From Capsicum annuum (Eukaryota; Streptophyta; Magnoliopsida; Solanales; Solanaceae), in contig NW_025842117.1 of NCBI RefSeq assembly GCF_002878395.1, forward strand, positions 60,161-124,160: DNA of 64,000 nt. The letters are read 5' to 3'. Each line of letters starts with the position of its first letter. The stretch's first letter is position 1. The position numbers and the translations under genes were made by a program. The notes beneath the pieces are model-generated. The model did not search any database, was not told the origin of the DNA, and worked only from the letters and a program-made list of their open reading frames with translations. This document shows, piece by piece, positions 35,391-45,865 of this stretch.

Positions 35391-36935
35391 CTGTTATAAG
35401 ATTTTTATAGACTGTGAGGTCCTTTGCATCATGGGTTCTATGATGAGGGGAAAAATTAATGTTTTAAGTATGGTAAGTTGGGACATATACTGTGGGATTT
35501 CCCTTAGGGAAAAGTTGCTTTGGGGGATAATAATAGTTTGGTTGCCGCATTGTCAGCTCCTGCACCAAAGGGTGCCACTTATGTATCATCTTAAGATAGA
35601 ATCTATTGTATGATATTACTACCTATCAAGAGTCTTGAGGCATCTCCTAATGTCTTCACTGGTATGTTAAAGCTATTATGTCATGATATGTACTATTTAC
35701 TTGACCCAAGGTCTACTCTTTCTTATGTGACTCCATGTGTGGATGCGTATTTTACTTTTGATCCTAAATGTATTTTGGATTACTTTTCAATTTCTACCTA
35801 GTGAGTGACAAAGTGGTTTCTAAAAGAGAGTATAGGGGTTGTGTGATATCTATTTCGGGTAGGGAAACATTGGTGGAGTTATTTTGATTAGACATGCTAT
35901 ATTTTGATGTAATCTTGGGGATGGACTGGTTGCACTCATGTTATGCCTCTTTATACTTTTGGCCCCATGAGGTCATCTTTAAATTCCCTAATGAGCAAGT
36001 TATTAAGCGGGAAGGGAGTTCCCTAGTGCCTAATGGGATGTTCAAATCTTACTTTAGAGCTTGGAAATTGATTTCCAAGGGGTATCTTTATTGTCTGATT
36101 TAGTTAAGAATCTTAACTCAAAGAGTCCTTTTTTATGATCTGTTCTCATGGTCAGGGAATTTCTTGAGGTCTTTCCTGATGGTCATCTTAGTGTTCCTAC
36201 CGATAGGGAAATTTATTTTAGGATTGATCTTCTTTCAGACACTCGTCCTATCTCTATCCCTCCTTATAGTATGGTTCTAGTTGTCTTTAAGGAACTTAAA
36301 AAGTAGTTAAAAGATCTTCTTGATAAGGTTTTAATCCACCCTAGGGTGTCTCGATGGGTTGATCCTGTTCTTTTCATATTTATGAGGGATTGTTCCCTTC
36401 AGATGTGTATTGATTATTGTTAGTTGAACAAGCTAACAGTGAAAAATAAGTACCCTCTTCCTAGGATTGATGGCATATTTGACCAACTTCAGTGAGCTAA
36501 GTATTTCTATAAGATTGAACTTTGTTCGGGCTATTATCAGTTAAAGATAAGGGAGGAGGATATCACTAAGAAAGCCTTTTGTACTTGGTATGGCCATTTT
36601 GAGTTCATGGTCGGGTATTTTCGGTTGACCAATGCTCCAGCGGCATTTATGGATTTCAAAATTTTTGTATTCCATTAGTTTTTGGACTTATTCATGATTA
36701 TGTTTATAGGTTATATTCTTGTATATTTGAAAAGTAAGGTGGATCATGTCGATCATCTCTATATTGTGTTGTAGACCCTACAAGATCAAGAATTGTATGC
36801 AAAGTTTTTGAAGTATGATTTTTGGTTGAATGTTGTTACTTTTCTAGGTCATGTTGTTTCTAGCGAATGGATCATGGTGGATCCATAAGAGGTTGCAGTG
36901 GTTACTAAGTGGACTAAACCTAATTTTAGGATAGT
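35391..36935 (+). pseudogene. A knuckle-protease-RT block, copy 1 of a tandem duplication
   Basis: Contains the nucleocapsid knuckle (CFKYGKLGHILWD, near 35460), protease (LYFDVILGMDWLHSCYASL, 35894 on) and RT to the VTKW motif (36905). The RT active site FIDD reads FIGY near 36702. Stops appear in KK*LKD (36303), DYC*LNKL (36413) and DP*EV (36885); all of these recur in copy 2. The block is followed at 36936 not by RNase H but by a second copy of itself. Confidence 0.85.
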
Positions 36936-38457
36936 ATGGCTCAGTCCGTTTCGTCATATTCTTTTTTTAGACTGGGTGGTCCATTGCATCATGGATTCTT
37001 TATGAGGAGGAGAAGAATTGGTGTTTAAATTATGGCAATTTGGGACATAAACTTTGGGATTGCCCTGGGGGAAAGTTTTCTTTTGGGGTTAACGAGATTT
37101 CGATAGCAATATCGTCAACTCCAACGCAGCAAAGAGTGCCACTTCTAGTACCATCACTGGTCGGAATTGCTTGTATGCCCTTACTATCTATTAGGAGTCT
37201 AAGGCATCTCTTGATGTCTTCACTTGTATTTTAAAACTGTTTGCTCATGATATGTACTATTTACTTTCCCCAAGGTCTACTCTTTAATATGTGACTCTAT
37301 TTGTGCCAGCGTATTTTACTTTCGGACCTGAGTGTATTTTGAACCCTTTTTCTATTTCTACCTTGGGGCTGTGTGGTATCTGTTTTTTGTAGGGAAACAT
37401 TGGTGGATCTATTTGAATTAGACATGCTATATTTTGATGTATTCTTAGGGATGGACTGGTTGTACTCATGTTATGCCTCTTTTAACTGTCGGACCCGTAA
37501 GGTAATCTTTAAATTCCCTAATGAACAAGTTATTAAGCGGGAAGAGAGTTCCCTTGTGCCTAAGGGGATGTTCATATCTTATTTTTTAGCTTGGAAATTG
37601 ATTTCCAAGGGGTATCCTTATCATCTGATTCCGTTAAGAATCTTAACTCAGAGGGTCCTTTTTTACGATCTATTCTCGCAGTCAGGGAATTTCTTGAGGT
37701 CTTCCCTGATAATCTTCTTGGTGTACCTACTGATAGGGAAATTTATTTTGGGATTGATCTTCTTTCGAACACTAGTCCAATCCTATCCCTTCTTATAGTA
37801 TTGCTCTAGTCGAGTTGAAGGAACTTAAAAAGTAGTTAAAGAATCTTCTTGACAAGGTGTTAATCCACCCTATGGTGTCTCGATGGGGTGATCTTATTCT
37901 TTTCATGTTTAGGAAGGATAGTTCCCTTCGGATGTGTATTGATTATTGTTAGTTAAACAAGCTAATAGTGAAAAATAAGTACCCTCTTCCTAGGATTAAT
38001 GACATGTTTGACCAACTTTAGTGAGCTAAGTATTTCTCTAAGATTGAACTCCGTTCGGGCTCTCATCAGTTGATGATTAGGGAAGAGGATATCCCTAAGA
38101 AAGCTTTTTATACTTGGTATGGCCATTTTGAGTTCATGGTAGGGTATTTTGGGTTGACCAATGCCCCAACAACATTTATGAATCTCATAAATTGTATATT
38201 CTATTAGTTTTTGGATTTATTCATGATTTTGTTTATAGGTCATATTCTTGTATATTTGAAAAGTAAGGTGGATCATGTCGAGCACCTCTTAGTTGTGTTG
38301 TAGTCCCTAAACTATCAATAATTGTATGCAAAGTTTTTGAAGTATGAGTTTTGGTTGAATGTTGTTAATTTTATAGGTCATGTTGTTTCTAGCGAAGGGA
38401 TCATGGTGGATCCATAAGAGGTTGCAGTGGTTACTAAGTGGCCTAAACCCAAGCTCT
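36936..38457 (+). pseudogene. A knuckle-protease-RT block, copy 2
   Basis: Starts again just upstream of the nucleocapsid knuckle (WCLNYGNLGHKLWDCP, near 37018) and runs through protease (37373 on) and RT to VTKWPKP (38450). The offset from copy 1 is 1560 bases near the start and 1529-1530 bases from 35891 onward, so about 30 bases of length difference lie in the first third. The active site reads FIGH near 38231. After 38457 the sequence jumps to the middle of RNase H, so the usual connection segment is missing. Confidence 0.85.
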
Positions 38458-40400
38458 AATTTGAATTTGTCCATAGGTAGTGATGCCTTTGTGTTTATTG
38501 TGAGGCATCCTGCGTGGAACTTGATTGTGTATTGATGCATCATGGCAAGGTGGTAGCATATGCTTCTAGGCATTTGGAATTTCATGAGAGGAATTATCCA
38601 ACTTATGATTTAGAGTTGTTGGCTGTGGTGTTCGAATTGAAGATTTGGTGGCATTATCTATATGGAGTCCATGTTGACATCTTTTCAGATCATAAAAGCC
38701 TGCAATATGTATTCACCTAGAAGGAGTTGAATCTCAGGCGGATGAGATGGCCTGAATTGCTCAAGGACTATGACATGAGTTTCCACTACCATCTAGGAAA
38801 TGCTAATGTTGTTTCTGATGCTCTTAGCAAGTTATCTATGGTGAGCTTGTCTCATGTATAGGAGGAGAAGTGGGACTTGTTAAAGGATATTTGCTAGTTC
38901 TCTAATCTTGGAATTCATCACTAAGATTATGAGAATGGTGGTGTTTTGTACAAGAGCTGGCGAAGTCATGTCTTGGTGCTAAGGTGAAGGAGAAAACAAG
39001 TTCAACCCTATCAGGATGCAAATCAAGAATGATATGACTAGGCAGAAGGTAATGGCTTTTGAGATTGGTGGTGATGGTATCTTAAGGTACCAAGGGAGGT
39101 TGTGTGTTCCCGATATTGATGTGTTGTGAGGTTGAATTTTTGTTGAAGCTCATGGGTTGCGTTATCAGTTCATCCTAGTTTGATAAAGATGTCTCAGGAC
39201 CTTACAGAGATCTTTTGGCAGAATAGCACAAAGAGAGATGTAGCTAATTTTTTGCTAAGTGCATGGTGTGTCAATAAGTGAAATAGGAACACTTGACGCC
39301 TAGTGGGTCGTCTCAAGAGATTGATTTGTAGGTATAGAAATGGAAAGTGATAGATATAGATTTTTTTTGGTCTTCTACATTCTCAAAACCAATTTGATTC
39401 TATTTGCGTCATCGTGGATAGGATGACTAAGTCTGCTCACTTCTTGCCGGTGAGGACTAATTATTCTGCTGAGTATTATGCAAGATTATTTATTCAGGGG
39501 ATTGTAAAGTTTTATGGCACTCCAATTTCCATTATATCTGATTGGGGTACTCAGTTTTCATCTCATTTTTTACAGTCATTTCAGTGTGATTTGGAGACTA
39601 AAGCGACCCTTAGTACCGCTTTCCACCTATAGATGGATAGATAAGCAGGAAGGACCATTCAGACTTTAGAAAATATGCTTTGATCTTGTGTAATCGACTT
39701 TGGTGGTAGTTAGGTTGACCACTTACCTCTTATAGAGTTTTCGTACAAAAAAAGCTATCACTCTAGCATTGGTATGGCTCCGTTTAAGGCATTGTATGGT
39801 AGAAGGTGTAAATCTCCCATTGGGTAGTTCAGAGTTAGTAAGGCAAGGTTGTTCGGTCCTGATTTAGGTCATCAAGCTATGTAATAAATGAAGGTGATTC
39901 GAGATATGATTAAGACTGCCCAAAGTTTCCAAAAGTCCTTTGTGGATGTGAAGCAATGAAAGTTGGAGTTCGATATGGATGATTGGGTGTTCTTGAAGGT
40001 GTTTCCCACGAAGGGAATGATGCGTTGTTTTGTAAAGAAGGGGAAGATCAGTCTATGTTTTTCCTTATTTGATTTTGAAAAGAGCTGGAAGTATTGCTTA
40101 TGAATTTGAATTTCCTATATGTTTGGGTTCTATTCACCCTGTGTTTTATGTGTCCATATTGTGGAAATGTGTGGGTGATCCTTCCTTAGTGGTGCCTATT
40201 GATAATGTTGGCATATCGGATTCCATGTCTTATGAGAAGGTCCTGGTAGAGATTTTGGATAGAAAAGTTCATAGGTTGCGGACTAAAGATGTATCATTGG
40301 CAAAGGTCCCTTGGAGGAACCATAAAGTGGAATAAGACACTTAGGAGGCAAAATAGGATATGAAGGCTAAGTATCTATTTCTATTCCATGTGACGGATAA
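38458..40400 (+). pseudogene. A RNase H and integrase (broken)
   Basis: RNase H at 38480-38860 ([54 protein letters not shown]). Integrase zinc-binding region near 39150-39290 and core at 39340-39700 (DRMTKSAHFLPVRTNYSAEY, FYGTPISIISDWGTQFSS). The Asp of ISDWGTQ is kept, but the Glu expected in AERTIQTLE is Gly (AGRTIQTLE near 39635). C-terminal region to about 40390 (ISDSMSYEKVLVEILDRKVH). Several stops. Confidence 0.85.
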
Positions 40401-40535
40401 AGAAGCTTGAGGTATGAATTCTATTTTTCCTTATTATTAATCGGGTTTACCTTTTGATTCTGGTGTAACATTTCTATTCACATGCAAAATTTATCCTAGC
40501 TCATCATTCGGGGATGAATGAACCTAAGGGAGGGG
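40401..40535 (+). other. A 3' untranslated region and polypurine tract
   Basis: Short non-coding stretch ending in a CGGGGATGAATGAACC block; the purine run AAGGGAGGGG at 40526-40535 directly precedes the LTR. Confidence 0.8.
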
Positions 40536-41105
40536 GGTAACATAACTCAAAATTTTGGGCATTTCATTTTTGGCATTCCAGTGCTTAACATATTATTTTT
40601 TAATTTAAATTCTGTTCAAGGATACTAAAAGGGTAATAGGATAATCTTCATGATACGGTCCGTGTCATGGAGGTTGGCATCCGTGATAGGGTCTGTGTGA
40701 TGGAGATTGGACCTCCACAATAAGGTTCGCACCACAGACTTGTATTATTTTCCAGTTTTTTTGTTTAATATAAAAAGTAAGAGGGGAAGTGAGGTCCTTT
40801 CACCTATAAATGATTTTTAATCACTATAAAGGCCTATTTCTATCAATTTTCAAGAAAGAAAGGTAATTCTCATTACTCTCAACTACTCTTTCTCAAATTT
40901 CTCTTTTCAACTCACGGCTACGGTTCAAGAAGGCGATCATCTAGGATCCTAAGGGTGTGGTTTTCTTCGAATTTCTTAGCAATTAAGGCATGTATCTCTT
41001 TCCCAATACTTATATTTATTAATGGCATGAGATTTGTTAATAATAATGGTTTTGATAATGGATTTTGAACTATGGGTTGCGTTTACATGTTTTTCCATGG
41101 TTTAT
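40536..41105 (+). repeat. A 3' LTR, left part
   Basis: Homologous to 21831-22505. It is broken by element C after CCATGGTTTAT; the uninterrupted homologue at 22494 reads CCATGGTTTATTATGCAAT. TTTAT at 41101-41105 is the left target duplication. Confidence 0.9.
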
Positions 41106-41992
41106 TGAAACGAGAAAGACAACGAAAGGCACAAAACACACTCTAAATCAGTCCCCAATCTTAAGGATCCGAGGACCACCATGGAGACCACTCTCGGATT
41201 CGTTATCAACAAGAAGAATACAAGAAACAATGGTGTATATAACACCAAAAACAGCTACAAAACATGAGGAACAAGATGAATAACAATAATACAAGTTTTG
41301 GATTCAATAAAGGACCCAAAACAGTCCACTACACTAGATGACAACAACAAAAGTAAAGGATATATAGTGAGACCAATATTATTAAAAGATTAAGAACTAA
41401 AGAGTGTATTAAAATAAAAAACCCCTAATGAATGTAATAATCAAAACCACACTCTTATGGTGACCGTCAAGGGAATCAAATCACCTCAAGATCCACCGTT
41501 TCCAAGCAAAGATCAATACTAGCTTTTCCAAACCCTAACTAAGACTAAGTGTTCTACTCTCAAGAGAGAGGATTTTTAATGTTTCAATCTTTCATATTTC
41601 ATAAAACTCATGAGAGAAGACCTAAAAAAATCCTACTTATAGTATATTACAAAAGAAGGCAAAAAACACTACACTACCCTTAATGACCAAGGGTGGCCTT
41701 GGTGTGTTGGAAAATAATATGAATTGTCCAAAATGCCCTTAAGAATAAGTGACCAAAATGACCTTAATAAAGGGCACCAAAACCGTGAACCAACAATGGT
41801 GGTCCAAGCCCGAGAGTCCTTAAGTCTTAAAGGCTCCAACAAATTTTCCACACTTGGGTTTGATCAATGGTAGGATCAAAACGTCCCCTCCAAGTATGAT
41901 CTCGTTCCCTCCACGTGACGAAAGCTTGATTCTTCACATATTGACTTTGAATGATGTCATCAAAAGCTAAGGAGGCCATTATTCTTGTATCA
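41106..41992 (-). repeat. C 3' LTR
   Basis: Plus-strand left end is TGAAACGAGAAAG (mutated from TGATACAAGAAAG), right end CTTGTATCA. On the element's strand its first part continues an ORF from the interior. Confidence 0.95.
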
Positions 41993-42399
41993 TCCTCCCT
42001 TTCTTGAAAAGAATTCGACATCGAATCAAAATCTTGCAAAAGCAAAGAGAGGGCAAACAAATACAAACTCCTCATGGCATAAGGGTTAGGGTTAGCAAAA
42101 CAAATCATCTCAACATGACAAAGTTGCACATATTTGCAATATAACCAAGGATTCTTTGAATTAAATATTAAAAGCTCAATAAAAGGTGCACAAAGTATTT
42201 GGTTACGGGAATCACCAAGAGATAAAGTAACTATATAGGTCCTAATGGCATCAAATAATCCACAAGGTAGAACTTTCTTCATCTTATGAGCAATAAGACA
42301 CCATTGCTTCTTTATCTCATCAAAAGACCACACCGGGGAGGGGGGTTGGATTGGTTCTAAATCCCATAAAATCCATATAGCATTATCACGCACACACAT
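41827..42399 (-). CDS. C ORF4, 190 codons, reading through the polypurine tract into the 3' LTR
   Basis: I do not recognise the first 130 residues. They begin MCVRDNAIWILWDLEPIQPP and include aromatic and Cys-rich text. From residue about 122 the text FDSMSNSFQEREDDTRIMAS resembles the C-terminal tail of gypsy polyproteins of the DSRTNPFQEG type, which also lies over the polypurine tract. The last 55 residues are encoded inside the LTR (below 41992). The equivalent LTR frame is open in the 5' LTR too (46740-46525, MATLDFDDIIQ). No RT or integrase motif. The start ATG at 42399 may be internal to a longer decayed frame. Confidence 0.5.
   Translation of the reverse strand: MCVRDNAIWILWDLEPIQPPSPVWSFDEIKKQWCLIAHKMKKVLPCGLFDAIRTYIVTLSLGDSRNQILCAPFIELLIFNSKNPWLYCKYVQLCHVEMICFANPNPYAMRSLYLFALSLLLQDFDSMSNSFQEREDDTRIMASLAFDDIIQSQYVKNQAFVTWRERDHTWRGRFDPTIDQTQVWKICWSL
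41993..42005 (-). other. C polypurine tract
   Basis: The minus strand reads AAGAAAGGGAGGA directly before the 3' LTR. It is translated within ORF4 as part of SFQEREDD. Confidence 0.85.
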
Positions 42400-42629
42400 G
42401 GAAAGACCAACAAACTTTCTATCTCAACATAAAATATATCCAAAACTAGGATGGATGTCATCATAGGCAAAGAGGTAGTATAGGAAAGAATCATGTGCAA
42501 AGGCATTCATGGGTGAAGAATAAGCATTTAAACACATACACATTCTTTCCTTCAAATAACTAGACATCTTGACATCCACAAGTTGGAATTAATGCAATTT
42601 AGGCAATTTAGGAACATTAGCCCAAGGAG

Positions 42630-43574
42630 TCAATTACACCTTTGCCCTCGGATTTTCAAGAAGGACACACATTTCTTACCCTTAAGAGTACTCTCATCTT
42701 TCAAAAAGAGATTTCCATCTTTAGGAGGAATATTGTCACACCATAGTGGGTTAGCATATCCACTATAGCCTTCAAGGTAAGCTATACCACCATTCTCACC
42801 ACTAGGTTCATTAGGAGTGTTTAAATCATCTTCAAACAAGACATTATACCTAAAGAGAGCATGATTTATTTCCTGGGAAGATTCAGAACAAACACGTTCA
42901 TTACTCTCTAAAAGATCAATATCATGTTTCAAAGATATTTCAAGCATAAGATTATCCCAAGAATGGCTCTCGGGTTCACTCCCATTTTGGTGACTAATAT
43001 TTTCAAGTACTTCACTCACTTGAGTTTTATTAATCACATCACACATATACACAAGTGGTGGACAATTTTCACAAGTAAGTTGATCAACACTGATTACACA
43101 AGATAATGTACTTCCATTCAACATATAGGTTTCAACACTAGGTGGACATAAATTAACCTTACAAGAAGAGTCAATTTGGTCATCAATAAGATCAACTAAT
43201 GTATCCACACTCACAACATGTACATCATCAACAAGAGATGAAGAATTATTTGACTCATAAGTAAGTAAGCTACTACTCACACTCAATGGGATACTAGCCA
43301 CACGAATATCATTCTCATGCACCAAAGTGTAAGAGTTCGCTATTTTACCTTGAATTTCTTGAGTAGATTCTTCTTTACCGTGGTGTGAAGGTCCTCCATA
43401 AGCTTGGACAGCAACTTCATTTTGGCATTGTTTTCCTTCACTTGCCATGTTGGTACCTACACAAATGTCCTTAGAAATAGAAGGACAACCAATGTTAGCA
43501 CGGTTTGGTGATAATCCCCTCAGTTTGCTCCACACAACCTCTCTTTTTTCCACTCTGTAATTGCCACCTTGCAC
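42630..43574 (-). CDS. C ORF3, 314 codons, unknown acidic Ser/Asn-rich protein
   Basis: The longest ORF in the window. It begins MQGGNYRVEKREVVWSKLRG and upstream text in another frame suggests it may continue an earlier broken frame. It is rich in Ser, Glu, Asp and Asn, with scattered Cys (for example CENCPPLVYMCDV at about residue 163), and ends near STLKGKKCVSFLKIRGQRCN. No transmembrane segment, zinc knuckle or catalytic motif is evident. It lies between the protease-like remnant and ORF4, where an autonomous gypsy element would carry RT-RNase H-integrase. Survival of 314 open codons amid decayed neighbours is notable. Function unknown. Confidence 0.55.
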   Translation of the reverse strand: MQGGNYRVEKREVVWSKLRGLSPNRANIGCPSISKDICVGTNMASEGKQCQNEVAVQAYGGPSHHGKEESTQEIQGKIANSYTLVHENDIRVASIPLSVSSSLLTYESNNSSSLVDDVHVVSVDTLVDLIDDQIDSSCKVNLCPPSVETYMLNGSTLSCVISVDQLTCENCPPLVYMCDVINKTQVSEVLENISHQNGSEPESHSWDNLMLEISLKHDIDLLESNERVCSESSQEINHALFRYNVLFEDDLNTPNEPSGENGGIAYLEGYSGYANPLWCDNIPPKDGNLFLKDESTLKGKKCVSFLKIRGQRCN

Positions 43575-43734
43575 TCCCTTACTCTTCTGAATTTTTTTTC
43601 TCTCATAATAATTTGGATTGGGTTAGGTAGGAACTTCTCTTTGTGGCTTGGGCAGCAAGTAAGTCATGAGGCAATTACCCCATTGGTCTCTTACAACTCT
43701 AGGATAATTTTCCACGTTAGGAACTTGATGTCAT

Positions 43735-44058
43735 GCAAACTAATCGGCACCTAAGTATACATGACCGTAGGGAAAAGGAAGAACATCGCACCACACCTCC
43801 TCAGTATTCATATTGGGAGAAGATAACTTTTACCCTCTCGGTAATCTTGAACTCGTCCAATGAGTATGGAACAAGCAAAGTCTCTCGAAACAACCCCAAG
43901 TAGTTGACCATGGATGGAAGGATGTAGTTATAGTACCTATCATTCAACACAATAAAGCAGCCCGGTATCCCACAAATGGTCATCTTTCCGAAGTGTATAC
44001 TCCTTCTCGGATCAACATTATAATACACATAAGTACCCCCTCGATTTTGGAGATGCAC
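43735..44058 (-). pseudogene. C retropepsin-like remnant (ORF2 plus frameshifted continuation)
   Basis: ORF2 (44058-43801, 85 codons) contains CFIVLNDRYYNYILPSMVNY followed by LGLFRETLLVPYSLDEF. After a one-base frame change at about 43805 the text continues EEVWCDVLPFPYGHVYLGAD, then a TAG where Trp is expected. The succession (catalytic loop, SMVNYLGL, then VWCDV-P-GHV-LG-DW) parallels the gypsy retropepsin fold text D-S/T-G ... MV-KLGL ... CDVVPM-A-HLLLGRPW. The D-S/T-G triad is not intact (NDRYYN), so catalytic activity is doubtful. Identification is by eye and should be tested by profile search. Confidence 0.5.
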
Positions 44059-44515
44059 ACCCTCTTCTTCTCGTTATACAACCTCCACTTGAACTAGTAT
44101 AACCATTCACATTATATTGACCTTGATAAGAAGAACTACAAGGTGAAGAATATGAATCTTCACACTCCTCACATGCACTCTCATCATAGCTCTCATTAGC
44201 TTTGCAAATGAAAGGGTTAAACCTAACACTAAATCTAGGTTTGGAGTGAGAAGTGTAAGACTCCTCACATGCCCCACCGTCATTATACGAACATTCACGA
44301 AGTCCTACATCATCTCCAAACTCGCCATAAAAACTAGGCACTTTATTCACCTTATTTTCTCCCTCAAAACTGCAACTCCCAAATATGCCCAAGTTTTGTT
44401 CATGACTATTTTCATAGCCTCTGCAATCTCCCTCAACTTCGTAGCCATAAAACCCCTCACTACAATCGTAGTCTCCCATGTTGTAGTCATAATAATCCCC
44501 GGCTATCGAAGACAT
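44018..44515 (-). CDS. C ORF1, 165 codons, unknown Tyr/Asp/Cys-rich protein
   Basis: First ORF after a 1.35-kb leader. It begins MSSIAGDYYDYNMGDYDCSE, is acidic and very rich in Tyr, Gly, Ser and Cys (12 Cys), with a CEECEDSYSSPC cluster near residue 115. It ends in a basic patch TRRRGCASPKSRG. It overlaps ORF2 by 41 bases in another frame; the two may be one ancestral gag-protease frame broken by an indel. No canonical CCHC knuckle and no gag core is recognisable. Position suggests a gag-like or regulatory role, but that is inference. Confidence 0.5.
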   Translation of the reverse strand: MSSIAGDYYDYNMGDYDCSEGFYGYEVEGDCRGYENSHEQNLGIFGSCSFEGENKVNKVPSFYGEFGDDVGLRECSYNDGGACEESYTSHSKPRFSVRFNPFICKANESYDESACEECEDSYSSPCSSSYQGQYNVNGYTSSSGGCITRRRGCASPKSRGYLCVL

Positions 44516-45848
44516 ATTCCCCTTATAACACCTTTGTACCTACACAATGAACAAATAATATTAGTAGTAAAAGATTCTCACTAACACTCGTATACACTCA
44601 TCTTTGTGATTCTCAAAATTGGAGCGGCGAATATTGAAAGTTGCTTATACTCCGGTAGTCAATAGGATGTCAATTCTACTTTGTGACCGGAATAGATTCT
44701 TGTTTGATCGACTCAAGACACAAAAATAAAATTTACTTATGAACTTGAAACAAAGAAGTTACTACGAGCTAAAAACAAGAAAAAGCACACAAATAACAAA
44801 AACATGAAGAACGAATTCAACAATTAATATACAACTAAGTAGGTGATTACTAGTTGTTGATTAATTCTAGAATCAAGACAGGAAACTAAGGAAACAATAA
44901 AGTGAAACTAATAATATAAAATTTGAGCCAAAATTTGATGTGTGAACAGTAACTTGATGATGTGGCAGCCATGTATTGGTTGCGGTTTCTGCAATTTTTA
45001 TTTTCCAAAGCCCAAGTCTTGACCAATTTTAATTTGGATTGGTGGAATTTGTTCTAAAGAGGGAAGAATAAGTCTTGGAGCCTTTTTTTCAAGTTTCAAA
45101 TTTCTAGACTTGAATTTTTTAGTACTTTTCCTTAAAACATTGACCCTTGTTTCACGGGAAAGTGGTTGAGAAGTGATGTAAAGTCTTTTGGTGGTTGGGG
45201 GTCTTTCAAGACTAATGATTACTTACACCTCTTTCCTTCACCTTTTAGGATCTATCATTCAATTTATGTTCTAAAAATATATGAAGGAAGGTGAAGAATT
45301 TAAAGAACAACAAAAACCACTCCAAGAACAATAACAAGAATCTTCAAGAACAACAACAATTCCAACGGTCAACTCCAATCCACAACAACAAACAGCCAAG
45401 TCTCTTTAGTGTTGTGTCTTTAGTTTTAACAAGAGGTGAAGGTTGTGAAGAACTTCAAGAACAAAAATAACATTCACCAAGAACAACAACAACAAAACTC
45501 CTTTCAACAACAACAACCAAAGACACGGCCAATCAAGTTTCTCCACAACAATGTCTACCGCAACAATGTTCAACAAAAATGGGCCAAGCATATGTTTACA
45601 ACAACAACATCAAAATACAAGCTCAAATTAAGATATAGACTCAATTTTTTAGTGAGAAACAAAACTAACACTTAGAGACAATAAAGAAAAGTAAAAATCT
45701 CGGCCAAGACACAACAAAAACACAATTTTTTGCCAAGAACACAAAAAGGACAGATTGTTTTTTTTCTGGAATTTTCACATTATAATATTTTTTTTGATTT
45801 TTCAAGTTAAATAGACCAAGATTTGATCTTGTAGGAACAAGATCAAGT
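44516..45848 (-). other. C leader between primer site and ORF1, with CAA-rich tracts
   Basis: No gene visible. It is long and A-rich on the plus strand (T-rich on the element strand), with CAA/ACAACAACA runs at about 45300-45560. Short ORFs on either strand here follow from these low-complexity runs. Confidence 0.6.
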
Positions 45849-45864
45849 CATGCTCTTATACCAA
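45849..45864 (-). other. C primer-binding site
   Basis: The minus strand reads TTTGGTATAAGAGCAT directly after the 5' LTR, one mismatch to TGGTATCAGAGC (tRNA-iMet type). Confidence 0.85.
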
Positions 45865-45865
45865 A

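Noticed and set aside
45436..45675. Gln/Asn-rich plus-strand ORF of 79 codons
   Set aside because: It is produced by CAA-type repeats in the leader of element C, on the strand opposite to the element's genes.
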